From CAVQUE01 sp046290435 (GTDB lineage: Bacteria > Actinomycetota > Acidimicrobiia > Acidimicrobiales > UBA8592): a stretch of 62,747 bases of DNA. Position numbers and translations under genes: made by a program. Shown one piece after another: positions 1 to 7,833 of the stretch. Position 1 is the stretch's first letter. Each line of letters opens with the position of its first letter. The notes below the pieces were generated by a model that was not told the origin of the DNA, searched no databases, and saw nothing but the letters and a program-made list of their open reading frames with translations. The stretch is taken from positions 1 through 62,747 of the forward strand of contig JBKAGO010000054.1 of the NCBI GenBank assembly GCA_046290435.1, given 5' to 3'.

Positions 1-297
1 CGCCTCGAGCGCGTCGAGGGGATCGTCGAAGGCCTCGGGCGGCAACGCCGCCAACCGCAACCCCGCTGCCGCAGCTCGCTCCTCGCCACGCCGGCGGGTA
101 CCGATCGTGTTGCGCGCCGTCGCGTACAGCCACGGCAGCGCATCGTCGGGCACCACGTCGCGACGACGCCACGCCACGGCGAACACCTCCGACACCACGT
201 CGTCCACCGCCGACGCCGCCACCCGCCGGGTTGCGTAGGCCCGGACGTACGGCTGGAAGTGTGCGAAGAAGCTCTCGAACGCCCGGTCCGTCACCAT
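1..297 (-). CDS. ECF-type RNA polymerase sigma factor, N-terminal part (cut by window edge)
   Basis: Not a closed reading frame: it runs leftward off the window, so only 99 codons are present. Translating the reverse strand gives FESFFAHFQPYVRAYATRR, then DDVVSEVFAVAWRR and LPWLYATARNTIGTRRR. This is the sigma-70 region 2 pattern (core-binding helix followed by the -10-recognition helix) found at the N-terminus of group 4 (ECF) sigma factors. Region 4 would lie outside the window. The start is ambiguous between GTG 300, ATG 297 and GTG 294, all just after a GAGGGGG ribosome-binding stretch. The family directs RNA polymerase to stress or envelope promoters. No anti-sigma partner is visible on this side. 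Confidence 0.85.
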   Translation of the reverse strand, partial: MVTDRAFESFFAHFQPYVRAYATRRVAASAVDDVVSEVFAVAWRRRDVVPDDALPWLYATARNTIGTRRRGEERAAAAGLRLAALPPEAFDDPLDALEA

Positions 298-395
298 CAC
301 CCCCTCTGTTGCCGCCGGATCGAAATCCTTACAGGGCCGAGCGGAGACGAGCGACTCGGTGGACACGTGGGCATCGGTCGGTCGTCATCGACGTG

Positions 396-401
396 TACGT
401 T
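396..401 (+). promoter_or_regulatory. Candidate leaderless -10 box (TACGTT) of the homocysteine methyltransferase gene
   Basis: TACGTT fits TANNNT and is followed by exactly six bases (CGGCCC) before the ATG at 408, the geometry of leaderless actinobacterial promoters. No Shine-Dalgarno sequence precedes the ATG. No good -35 hexamer was found. Confidence 0.45.
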
Positions 402-407
402 CGGCCC

Positions 408-1337
408 ATGGAACCGAGTCGGCGTGACGACGCGGAGATCGTCATCCTCGACGGCGGGCTGTCCAACGCGCTGCGAGACCGCGGCCTCGTGCTGGGCGAC
501 GATCTCTGGACGGCGCGGCTGCTGCGCGACGACCCCGAGGCGATCATCGACGTCCACTGCTCGTACTTCCTCGCCGGGGCCGACGTGGCCACGACGGCCA
601 GCTACCAGGCGTCGGTCGACGGGTTCGTGCGCCACGGCATGGACGCAGCGGCCGCCGGCGCGCTGATCGCCCGCAGCGTCGAGCTCGCGTGCGAGGCACG
701 GGACCGGGTGGCCGACGAGGTGGCTGCCGAGCCGCTCGGGGCGGGCGGAGCCCGGCGGCTCCTGGTGGCTGCGTCGGTCGGGCCCTACGGCGCCGTGCTG
801 CACGACGGATCCGAGTACCGGGGCCGCTACGGGCTGAGCAGCGCCGAGCTGCGAGATTTCCACGGGCCCCGGCTCGACCTGCTGGCCGCCGCCGGCCCGG
901 ACCTGTTCGCCGTCGAGACCATCCCCGATGCCGACGAGGCCGAGGCGCTGGTGCCGCTGCTGGACGACATCGGGATCCCGGCGCTGTTCTCCTACAGCGT
1001 CCGAGACGGCCACACCTGTGCCGGGCAGCGGCTGGCGGACGCGTACGGGGTGCTCGCCGGGTCGACCTCGATCGTCGCCGCCGGGGCCAACTGCTCGGCG
1101 CCCGCCGAGATCGAGGCGGCCCTCGTCGCCGCGGCGGCCGCAACGGGGCGACCCGGCGTCGCTTATCCCAACCGGGGCGGAACCTGGGACGCCACGACCG
1201 GCGACTGGCACGAACACGGCGCATCGATGGAGGAGCTGGTACCGGCATGGCTCGCGGCCGGTGCCCGCTGGATCGGCGGCTGCTGCGAAGTCGGCCCCGA
1301 CGAGATCCGCACGCTCGCGAGGTTGCTGCGGGCCTGA
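408..1337 (+). CDS. mmuM: Homocysteine S-methyltransferase family protein
   Basis: A 309-residue protein, the usual length for MmuM-type enzymes, which move a methyl group from S-methylmethionine or S-adenosylmethionine to homocysteine to give methionine in the cytoplasm. It opens with the family's ILDGGLSNAL segment. The zinc-binding cysteines are visible in GANCS (about residue 227) and in the C-terminal GGCC motif (about residues 289-292). The frame is open upstream to 231, but I chose ATG 408 because the family motif begins ten residues after it and a leaderless -10 box sits just ahead. It stands alone and is divergent from the sigma factor gene. The methyl donor cannot be read from the sequence. 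Confidence 0.88.
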   Translation: MEPSRRDDAEIVILDGGLSNALRDRGLVLGDDLWTARLLRDDPEAIIDVHCSYFLAGADVATTASYQASVDGFVRHGMDAAAAGALIARSVELACEARDRVADEVAAEPLGAGGARRLLVAASVGPYGAVLHDGSEYRGRYGLSSAELRDFHGPRLDLLAAAGPDLFAVETIPDADEAEALVPLLDDIGIPALFSYSVRDGHTCAGQRLADAYGVLAGSTSIVAAGANCSAPAEIEAALVAAAAATGRPGVAYPNRGGTWDATTGDWHEHGASMEELVPAWLAAGARWIGGCCEVGPDEIRTLARLLRA

Positions 1338-1478
1338 TCCCGCGGGGGCTCGGCCCTTCGCCGTGCAGGCGCCCTGGACAGATCAGCGGTCGAGGTGGGC
1401 CGCCCGACCCAGTCCACTCAACGACGCGCCGGAGCAGGCGATGGCTCGGGGCACGCGTCGCCCAGGCTTCGAGGTCCC

Positions 1479-3299
1479 ATGTCCCACCATCTGCTTCCCG
1501 CTGCGCCGCTTCGCCGCGCACGATCGTTCGGAGCACTGCTCGCCGGAACGATCCTGGTCGCGCTCTTCCTCGCGGCGCCGGGAGCGCCCGCAGGCGCCAC
1601 TCCCTTCGGCCCGGACAGCATCACCAGCCCCGCCTCCGCCGCTGCCGGCGACAAGGGCTACCAGCCCTCGGTGGCCATCGGCGCCGACGACAACCCCGTC
1701 CTGCTGTTCGTCACCGCCGGCCCCGGCATCGACCCCTTCGTGCTGCAGCTGGTCCGCTGCACCAACCCCGACTGCAGCGGCACCCAGTCGGTGGTCACCC
1801 TCGCGAACCTCAACACGAGTTCCGGCTCCACCGCCTTGGCTCTGGACTCCGACGACGATCCCGTGCTGGCCTGGACCGACAGCGCCGGCGACCTGCGGGT
1901 CATCGCCTGCACCACCCGCGATTGCTCGGGCGCACAGACGGCAAACGTCATCAACGCCGACTTCAACAGTTACGTCGACATGGTGCTCGACGATGCCGAT
2001 CGACCGGTCCTGGCCTACTACCGGCAGTGGGGCTACGACCTCGCCGTCGTCCGCTGCACCACCACCGACTGCTCCGGCGGTCAGGTGGTGCAGGCGCCCG
2101 ACACCGCCGGCAACGTCGGAGAGGACCCGTCGATCGCGCTCGATGCATCCGGCAATCCCGTGATCGCCTACTACGACGTGGACAACCAGAATCTGAAGGT
2201 TCTGCGCTGCACCAACGCCGACTGCTCCGGCGCGCAGAGCCCCACATCGCCGGTCACCGCCGGCCTCGTCGGCTACAGCCCATCGCTCACCCTCGACGCC
2301 GACGGGCACCCCGTTGTCTCGTACTGGAACAACACCGACGATCGGTTGGAAGTGGTGCACTGCACCGACCTCACGTGCTCCGGGGCGCAGACCCCCGAGG
2401 CCGTCGACGATGTCGGCAACCCCGGATACGCCAGCGCTATCGCCCTCGACGGACTCGGCCACCCCGTCGTGGCCTACCTGACCATCGACGACCGCGACGT
2501 ACGGGTGGCCCACTGCACGACGCCGGACTGCTCCGCGGCGCCGCTGGTGACCACCCCTGATGGCCCCGATTTCATCGGCTACGAAATCGACATGGCACTC
2601 GATGCCGTCGGCAATCCCGTGGTGGCGTACCGCAATGCGACAACGGGTCAGCTGCGGCTCCTGCGCTGCGGGGACGTCGACGGCTGCGGCGGGCGCGATC
2701 AGGACGGCGACCTGGTGGCCCACTCGGCGGACAACTGCCCCACGATCTCCAACGCCGACCAGACCGACACCGACAACGACGGCATCGGCGACGCCTGCGA
2801 CCCCCTCACCGACACCGACGGCGACACCATCGCCGACGACATCGACAACTGCCCCACGATTCCCAACACCGACCAGACCGACACCGACGGCGACGACATC
2901 GGCGACGCCTGCGACCCCGAGGATGGGCGTATCCCGGCGGTGTGTGCCCATGTCGTCGATCCGAACGTCATCGTGGGCACCAACGGTGACGACCTGCTCA
3001 GGGGCACTGCGGGCAACGACGTGATCCTCGGCCTGGGCGGCGACGACAGGATCTTCGGCGGTGGCGGCGACGACTGCATCGTCGCAGGACCTGGCGACGA
3101 CCGCGTGCGCGCTGGTCGCGGCAACGACCTCGTCCTGGCCGGAGCCGGCAACGACTTCGTCCACGGTGGTCCCGGCCGCGACGACCTGCGAGGTGGTCGC
3201 GGCCGCGACATGCTCGTGGGCGGTCCTGGTCGGGACACCCTGCGAGGGGGACCCGGCGCCGATACCTGCAAGCAGGCCCGCATCGAACGCCGCTGCTGA
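1479..3299 (+). CDS. Secreted protein with propeller-like repeats, thrombospondin-type-3 repeats and RTX repeats
   Basis: A 606-residue exported protein. Start at ATG 1479 gives a classical signal peptide (arginines at 12-15, hydrophobic core about 17-33, likely cleavage after APAGA near residue 40). Residues about 45-400 carry roughly seven repeats of about 50 residues built on D-x5-PV-x-AY and RC-x5-DCSG, resembling blades of a beta-propeller with paired cysteines. Residues about 405-485 hold two thrombospondin type 3 calcium-binding repeats (DNCPTI, DTDNDGIGDACDP). Residues about 494-600 hold RTX-type GGxGxD nonapeptides. The last residues include two cysteines. Calcium-stabilised cell-surface or extracellular function is inferred; no catalytic motif was seen. 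No type I secretion genes are adjacent, and the N-terminal signal suggests Sec export. Confidence 0.8.
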   Translation: MSHHLLPAAPLRRARSFGALLAGTILVALFLAAPGAPAGATPFGPDSITSPASAAAGDKGYQPSVAIGADDNPVLLFVTAGPGIDPFVLQLVRCTNPDCSGTQSVVTLANLNTSSGSTALALDSDDDPVLAWTDSAGDLRVIACTTRDCSGAQTANVINADFNSYVDMVLDDADRPVLAYYRQWGYDLAVVRCTTTDCSGGQVVQAPDTAGNVGEDPSIALDASGNPVIAYYDVDNQNLKVLRCTNADCSGAQSPTSPVTAGLVGYSPSLTLDADGHPVVSYWNNTDDRLEVVHCTDLTCSGAQTPEAVDDVGNPGYASAIALDGLGHPVVAYLTIDDRDVRVAHCTTPDCSAAPLVTTPDGPDFIGYEIDMALDAVGNPVVAYRNATTGQLRLLRCGDVDGCGGRDQDGDLVAHSADNCPTISNADQTDTDNDGIGDACDPLTDTDGDTIADDIDNCPTIPNTDQTDTDGDDIGDACDPEDGRIPAVCAHVVDPNVIVGTNGDDLLRGTAGNDVILGLGGDDRIFGGGGDDCIVAGPGDDRVRAGRGNDLVLAGAGNDFVHGGPGRDDLRGGRGRDMLVGGPGRDTLRGGPGADTCKQARIERRC

Positions 3300-3440
3300 C
3301 GGCATCGACGTCCAGCCCCGGAACGCACGAACCGCAGGAACCCGCCTCGGGGCCTCGCGGAAGGTGTGACCCGGCGGATCCAGGCCTGTCACTTCCGCTT
3401 CCTGTTCGCTGCGCTCGCGGCCGCTCGGCGACGGTCCTCC

Positions 3441-4424
3441 TCACTCGGGCGGGCCCGACCCACTCCGGTAGACCGCGTCGAGCGACTCGGCTGCCTCGGT
3501 CATCACGCCGCGCAGCTCGGGCGGGGCGAGGACCTCGATGTCGCCGGCCAGCTGGAGCAGGAGGCGGGCGGCCGATTCGGGGCGCTCGAACGTGAGCGTC
3601 AGCCGGGTCCAGCCGTCGTCGTCGATCGGGAGGTCGTCGGGCAGGGGCAGGTCGGGCGTGCCCTCGGCGAGCATGCCCAGCAGGCCGCGCCCGGCAGGCG
3701 ACACGCGGACCTCGACCGGGTAGCGCGGGATGGCGGCCACGAACTCCGCCTTTCGCTCGGCCCAATCGGCGGCGAGGTCGAAGTCGACGGGACGGTCGAA
3801 GCGCTGCGCCAACACGTCGACCGACCGGACGCGAGACACCCGGTACATGCGGCGGGCGCCTCGCCGGGGATCGGCGATGAGGTACCAGACGTCGCCCTTG
3901 AGAACGAGGCCCAGGGGACGCACCAGCGGTGACGACGAACCCCGCGCCCCCTCGTAGGCGAGGCGGACCTCGCGGGAGTCCCACACGGCCCGAGCCAGCT
4001 CGGCCAGATGCGGCTCGTCGGGGGTGCGCCCCCACCACGGTTCGGTCTCGACCAGGAGCCGGTTGTGCACGTCACGCACGGCCCGACCGGCAGGCCCGGC
4101 GAGGGCGTCGATCAGGCGGGCCTCGGCGGCTTCGGCGTCGAGGCCGAGCGATGCCGCCACAGCCGGGACCCCGGCGAGGACCAGGGCGCGGGCCTCCTCG
4201 CTGCCCACCGTGCCCGTCCAGGCGCCGTCGAAGGTGTCGAGCAGCCGGACGCCGCCGTTGCGGCCGGGTTCGGTGTAGACGGGTACCCCGGCCGCGGCAA
4301 GGGCGGCGATGTCGCGATACACCGTGCGCACCGACACCTCGAGCGCCGCTGCGAGCTCGGGTGCGGTCATCGCCCGCCGTCGCTGGAGCAGCAGGAGCAT
4401 CTCGAGCAGGCGGGCGGCTCGCAT
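3441..4424 (-). CDS. WYL-domain transcriptional regulator (DeoR/YafY type)
   Basis: A 327-residue protein with an N-terminal winged helix-turn-helix (LLLLQRRRAMTAPELAAALE, then VSVRTVYRDIAALAAAGVPV) followed by GGVRLLD and a WYL sensor domain; the signature appears as DVWYLIADP near residue 180. Such regulators bind a ligand or nucleic acid through the WYL domain and commonly control the gene transcribed away from them. Here it is divergent from the cyclase-fold gene at 4488, separated by 63 bp that contain an imperfect inverted repeat (4447-4464). The ATG follows TAATCT by six bases, suggesting leaderless transcription. Confidence 0.88.
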   Translation of the reverse strand: MRAARLLEMLLLLQRRRAMTAPELAAALEVSVRTVYRDIAALAAAGVPVYTEPGRNGGVRLLDTFDGAWTGTVGSEEARALVLAGVPAVAASLGLDAEAAEARLIDALAGPAGRAVRDVHNRLLVETEPWWGRTPDEPHLAELARAVWDSREVRLAYEGARGSSSPLVRPLGLVLKGDVWYLIADPRRGARRMYRVSRVRSVDVLAQRFDRPVDFDLAADWAERKAEFVAAIPRYPVEVRVSPAGRGLLGMLAEGTPDLPLPDDLPIDDDGWTRLTLTFERPESAARLLLQLAGDIEVLAPPELRGVMTEAAESLDAVYRSGSGPPE

Positions 4425-4430
4425 CGTCGC

Positions 4431-4436
4431 AGATTA
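4431..4436 (-). promoter_or_regulatory. Candidate leaderless -10 box (TAATCT) of the WYL regulator
   Basis: On the minus strand TAATCT is followed by GCGACG and then the ATG of the regulator. The hexamer fits TANNNT and the six-base spacing places the transcript start at the A of ATG. Confidence 0.5.
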
Positions 4437-4446
4437 CGGGCAAATG

Positions 4447-4464
4447 CTGCCACCTTCTTGTCAG
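4447..4464 (+). promoter_or_regulatory. Inverted repeat between divergent genes, candidate WYL-regulator operator
   Basis: CTGCCA-N6-TGTCAG: the arms are complementary at five of six positions (the other strand reads CTGACA-N6-TGGCAG). It sits midway in the 63-bp divergent promoter region, as expected for an operator acting on both genes. Assignment to this regulator is inferred from position only. Confidence 0.4.
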
Positions 4465-4487
4465 GGTTCGGCCACGACGATGCAGCC

Positions 4488-5423
4488 ATGGACAACGACG
4501 CCATGCACAACGACCTCATGACCAACGACCCGATGGCGAACGTCGCCATGCAGCGAGCCGTCGACTTCATCCGCCGGGAGGGTCGGATCCTCGAACGGCG
4601 CATCCTCGACACCGTCGTCGACGGACGCCCCGCCCACCACGTGACCGACGCGCTGCTCGCCTACCGCAACGACGACGGCGGCTTCGGCCACGGGCTCGAG
4701 CCGGACAAGCGGGCGCCGACGAGCCAGCCCCTCGACACCGAGGTGGCGTGGCAGTCGCTCGACTGGGCAGGCCTCTCGCCCGCCGATCTGGAGGTGCCTG
4801 CCGAATCGCGTGCGGCCGAGTTCGTGTGGGCGGCCTGCGACCACCTCGCCTCCATCGGCGACGGCGTCGGTTGCCTCACCCCGGGCGCGCTCGACCATCC
4901 CCACGCCGGACACTGGGCGTACGCCTCCCCCGAGCCCGACCTCAACCCCACCGCCGGCCTCGTCGGCTTCCTGTGGCAGTGGTCGATCGACCATCCGTGG
5001 CGCGCCGCGGCCACCAGCTTCTGCTGGTCCGCGCTCGCCGACGGCCCACCCGACGACGCCCACGCCGTGATCGGCGTCCTCCGGTTCCTCGAACACGTGC
5101 CCGAACGCGAGCGGGCCGACGCCGTCGCCGACGAGATCCGCGAGCGGCTGCCCAGGCTGGCGTGGTTGCACTTCGACGCCGGCGCCGACGACTACGGCGT
5201 CACGCCCCTTCAGCTCGTGCCCGACCCGGCCGGGCGCTACGGCGACCTCGTCCCGGCCGACGTGCGCGCCGCGCACCTCGACCGGCTCGAACGCACCCAG
5301 GCCGACGACGGCGGCTGGGAGATCGACTGGCCGACCATCGGTCCCGCAGCGGTCGCCGAGTGGCGGGGCCGCCGGACGCTCGAGAACCTGCTGCTCCTGC
5401 GAGCCGGCGGCCGCTGGGGCTGA
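4488..5423 (+). CDS. Prenyltransferase/squalene-cyclase-fold protein of unknown function
   Basis: A 311-residue cytoplasmic protein with no signal peptide. It shows the QxxDGGxG-like pattern of alpha/alpha-toroid proteins (YRNDDGGFGHGLEPD near residue 60, ADDGGWEIDWPT near residue 275), which relates it to terpenoid cyclases and prenyltransferase beta subunits, but it lacks the DxDD motif of squalene-hopene cyclases. Start at ATG 4488; the N-terminus is rich in Met, Asn and Asp (MDNDAMHNDLMTNDPM), so a downstream start is possible. It is divergent from the WYL regulator, which probably controls it. The reaction is unknown. Confidence 0.65.
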   Translation: MDNDAMHNDLMTNDPMANVAMQRAVDFIRREGRILERRILDTVVDGRPAHHVTDALLAYRNDDGGFGHGLEPDKRAPTSQPLDTEVAWQSLDWAGLSPADLEVPAESRAAEFVWAACDHLASIGDGVGCLTPGALDHPHAGHWAYASPEPDLNPTAGLVGFLWQWSIDHPWRAAATSFCWSALADGPPDDAHAVIGVLRFLEHVPERERADAVADEIRERLPRLAWLHFDAGADDYGVTPLQLVPDPAGRYGDLVPADVRAAHLDRLERTQADDGGWEIDWPTIGPAAVAEWRGRRTLENLLLLRAGGRWG

Positions 5424-5547
5424 GCGCGTTTCGTTGTCCCGCTCGACCACCCCGGCCCGGCGCCTCGCCGGCGACGAGCGAGCCGATCGACCCGGTCCGG
5501 CAGACCGATCCTCGGCTCTCTCAGGATGCCTTCAGGTTCGAGGCGTC

Positions 5548-6912
5548 ATGTTCTCTCCCATGACGACCGCGCTCCTCGACCCGAATCCCCACACCGCTGC
5601 GGTGACGCCGAGCGAGCCCGAAGCTCGCCGACCCGCTGCCGGCGGACGGGTGGCCGCCATCGACATCGCCCGAGGGGTCGCGCTGCTGGGCATGTTCACC
5701 GTGCACGTCCCCTCCATGGCCGAGCGACCGAACGGTGCATGGGACTGGATCCTCGAAGCGCCGTCGGGGCGGGCCGCGGTCCTGTTCTTCATGCTGTCGG
5801 GCGTCTCGCTCTCGCTGATCTCCCGGAAGGGCTCGCGGTCGGCGGAGCCGTCGGTGCTCGTCGCACGCGGCGCGGTGCTCCTGCTGTTCGGGCTGGTGAT
5901 GACCCAGTTCTGGTTCGGCTCGTCGATCCTCGTCCAGTACGGGCTCGTCTTCCTCGTCGCCCCGTGGCTGTTCCGGCGCAGCGCCCGCACCCTGCTGGCG
6001 CTCGCAGCGGGAACGCTGCTGGTCGGACCGGTCGTCGTGGAGGTGCTCGGCATCAACGCGTCGTCGTGGATCTCGACGCATGCCGAGATCACGACGGGCT
6101 GGCTCGGTCAGACCATCGCCTCTGCGTTCCTCTCCACCCACGCGCTGGTGGTGTGGCTCGGCTTCTTCTGCATCGGCCTGCTCGTCGGACGGGCCGATCT
6201 CACCCGACGCCGCAACGCCGCACGGACGCTCGGGATCGGGCTGGCCCTCGGCGCGGCGGCGACCGTCGGGATCCTGTCGACGGACCACCTCGTCGAGACC
6301 TACGACGACGAGAGCTTCTACGACAAGGGCTTCTACGACAAGGGCTTCTCCGACGCCGACGGGCTCGGCGCCGGGTCCGACGTCTCTGGCCTCGCCGCCG
6401 ACGGTTCGCTCGGCCTCGACGGCGAGGGCTCCGCATTCGCGTCGTCGTTCCCGACGAGCGGGTCGTTCGTGTCGGGCTCCGACTTCGACTCCGGGTCCTT
6501 CTTCATGGACGGAGGCTCGATGCCGTTCGAATGGACGGATCCGGTGTGGTCGAACCTTCTGTCGGGCGAATCGCACTCGAACATGACGCCCTGGGCGCTG
6601 CAGTCCGCCGGCATCGCGTTGGCGGTGATCGGGTTGCCGGCGCTCCTGCCCGGCGCCGTCACCCGCCTGTTGTCGCCCCTCGGGGCCCTGGGGTCGATCT
6701 CGCTCACCGCGTACGTCTTCCACCCGGTCCTCGTCCAGGACGTCTGGACGTGGACGGATCCGATCAGTGCGAGCTTCACCTGGGAGATCGTGCGCCTGGC
6801 TATCGCGATGGCGCTGCTCGTGGCGCTCGGTTGGGTGGTGAAGCGCCGCTGGAAGCAGGGCCCTCTCGAGTGGGCCCTGCACCGCCTGAGCGCGCCGAGC
6901 GCACGTCCCTGA
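5548..6912 (+). CDS. DUF418/DUF1624-type multi-pass membrane protein
   Basis: About 454 residues with eight or more hydrophobic segments. The N-terminal IDIARGVALLGMFTVH segment is the first helix of the DUF418/YeiB and heparan-acetyltransferase-like families. The C-terminal segment LSPLGALGSISLTAYVFHPV is the DUF418 ending. Between them, around residues 250-330, lies a long low-complexity loop rich in Asp, Ser, Gly and Phe with a duplicated FYDKGF, presumably outside the membrane. Start is ATG 5548 or ATG 5560, with no clear ribosome-binding site. The family's substrate is poorly known; acyl transfer or export roles have been suggested. It stands alone, converging on the TetR gene. Confidence 0.75.
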   Translation: MFSPMTTALLDPNPHTAAVTPSEPEARRPAAGGRVAAIDIARGVALLGMFTVHVPSMAERPNGAWDWILEAPSGRAAVLFFMLSGVSLSLISRKGSRSAEPSVLVARGAVLLLFGLVMTQFWFGSSILVQYGLVFLVAPWLFRRSARTLLALAAGTLLVGPVVVEVLGINASSWISTHAEITTGWLGQTIASAFLSTHALVVWLGFFCIGLLVGRADLTRRRNAARTLGIGLALGAAATVGILSTDHLVETYDDESFYDKGFYDKGFSDADGLGAGSDVSGLAADGSLGLDGEGSAFASSFPTSGSFVSGSDFDSGSFFMDGGSMPFEWTDPVWSNLLSGESHSNMTPWALQSAGIALAVIGLPALLPGAVTRLLSPLGALGSISLTAYVFHPVLVQDVWTWTDPISASFTWEIVRLAIAMALLVALGWVVKRRWKQGPLEWALHRLSAPSARP

Positions 6913-7119
6913 CGTCGAGCCGTCGTCGAGTCGCCAGACCACCCGAATCGGCGCGCCGACGTCGCGGCCGCAGGCAGAATCTGCAAACAGGCCGCGACCG
7001 ACGTGGACAGTCGGCTGGTCGGGTCGAGTGCCGATCGCCGAGGTCGTGGATCATCCTGCGCCGCACACATGGGCCGAACCCGTGTGGCCCGATGACGTCG
7101 AGGTCAGCGCTTCGGCGCT

Positions 7120-7140
7120 GCCGATACGGGCGGTATCGGC
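7120..7140. terminator. Hairpin between converging genes
   Basis: GCCGATAC-GGGCG-GTATCGGC is a perfect 8-bp stem with a five-base loop, between the DUF418 gene (ends 6912) and the leftward TetR gene (ends 7168). There is no T tract on either side, so intrinsic termination is possible but unproven. The rest of 6913-7167 shows nothing recognisable. Confidence 0.35.
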
Positions 7141-7167
7141 GCTGTCGACCGTGCGCGTTATTGCCGG

Positions 7168-7740
7168 TTATGCGTGGGATCGGTGTTCGTCGAGGAATGA
7201 ATCGATTGCTCGTTCGACGGAGCCGGCTGGGATGGGTTCGTCGTGGACGAGGGCTCGGTAGAAGATCGGGCCCTCGAGTTCGCTGGCCGCTTGCTCGACG
7301 TCGAGGTCGGGTGGAAGCCGCCCACTGTCGGCGGCGGTGCGCAGGATGGTTCGGATCGGGGCGCATCCCTCTTCGATGAGGCGTCGACGCACCGGCCTCA
7401 GTGTCGGGTCGATGGTGGAGCGTTCGGCGAGGGCGTGGATGACAAAGGCGAGAGGCCCCTCGGTCAGTGCTTCGCGTAGCGCGAGAAGGTGCGCCGTGAG
7501 GTCTCGACGGAGTTCGCCGGTGTGGGGCGGGCGAGGGAAGTTGAGCGAGTCGAGTGTTGCGTGGACCAGGTCTTCGACGGTGGGCCAGTGGCGATACAGG
7601 GTCTTGCGTCCGATACCCGAACGTCGAGCGAGTTCGAGGTGCGTGAGTGCATCGAATCCCTCGGCGAGAAACGCATCCCGTGCGGCCCCGAGCGCCCTTT
7701 CCCGGGTCTTCAACGCTCTCGGGTCCACGCGCTCCGACAT
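7168..7740 (-). CDS. TetR-family transcriptional repressor
   Basis: A 190-residue protein with the TetR N-terminal helix-turn-helix (ALGAARDAFLAEGFDAL, then LARRSGIGRKTLYRHWP) and a C-terminal ligand-binding half. It is divergent from the NmrA-type reductase gene at 7834. The 93-bp gap contains two copies of GACACA-N3-TGTGTC, a strong operator pair. On the minus strand its ATG follows TAGGCT by six bases, so the transcript is probably leaderless and its promoter overlaps the nearer operator, suggesting autoregulation as well as control of the reductase. The inducer is unknown. Confidence 0.9.
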   Translation of the reverse strand: MSERVDPRALKTRERALGAARDAFLAEGFDALTHLELARRSGIGRKTLYRHWPTVEDLVHATLDSLNFPRPPHTGELRRDLTAHLLALREALTEGPLAFVIHALAERSTIDPTLRPVRRRLIEEGCAPIRTILRTAADSGRLPPDLDVEQAASELEGPIFYRALVHDEPIPAGSVERAIDSFLDEHRSHA

Positions 7741-7746
7741 CGCGTC

Positions 7747-7752
7747 AGCCTA
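7747..7752 (-). promoter_or_regulatory. Candidate leaderless -10 box (TAGGCT) of the TetR gene
   Basis: Minus-strand TAGGCT, then GACGCG, then ATG. The expected -35 region falls on the TetR operator at 7763-7777. Confidence 0.5.
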
Positions 7753-7762
7753 CCGAATGTGC

Positions 7763-7804
7763 GACACAGATTGTGTCAGACAATCTTCTGACACATACTG
7801 TGTC
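7763..7804. promoter_or_regulatory. Tandem TetR operators, GACACA-N3-TGTGTC twice
   Basis: Copy 1 (7763-7777) is GACACA-GAT-TGTGTC; copy 2 (7790-7804) is GACACA-TAC-TGTGTC. Both have perfect 6-bp arms and their starts are 27 bp apart. The two copies are also mirror images of each other, so the 42-bp block forms one large inverted repeat. A possible rightward -10 (TACTGT, 7796-7801) lies inside copy 2, so repressor binding would block the reductase gene. Confidence 0.75.
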
Positions 7805-7833
7805 GTAGGCCCGTCTTGGACGAAGGAGAACCA

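Noticed and set aside
1383..3392. 669-residue leftward open frame opposite the secreted repeat protein
   Set aside because: It mirrors the repeats of the plus-strand gene (VVVGVGLVGVGDRG-type sequence), has no family motifs, and the plus-strand frame has a signal peptide and recognised domains.
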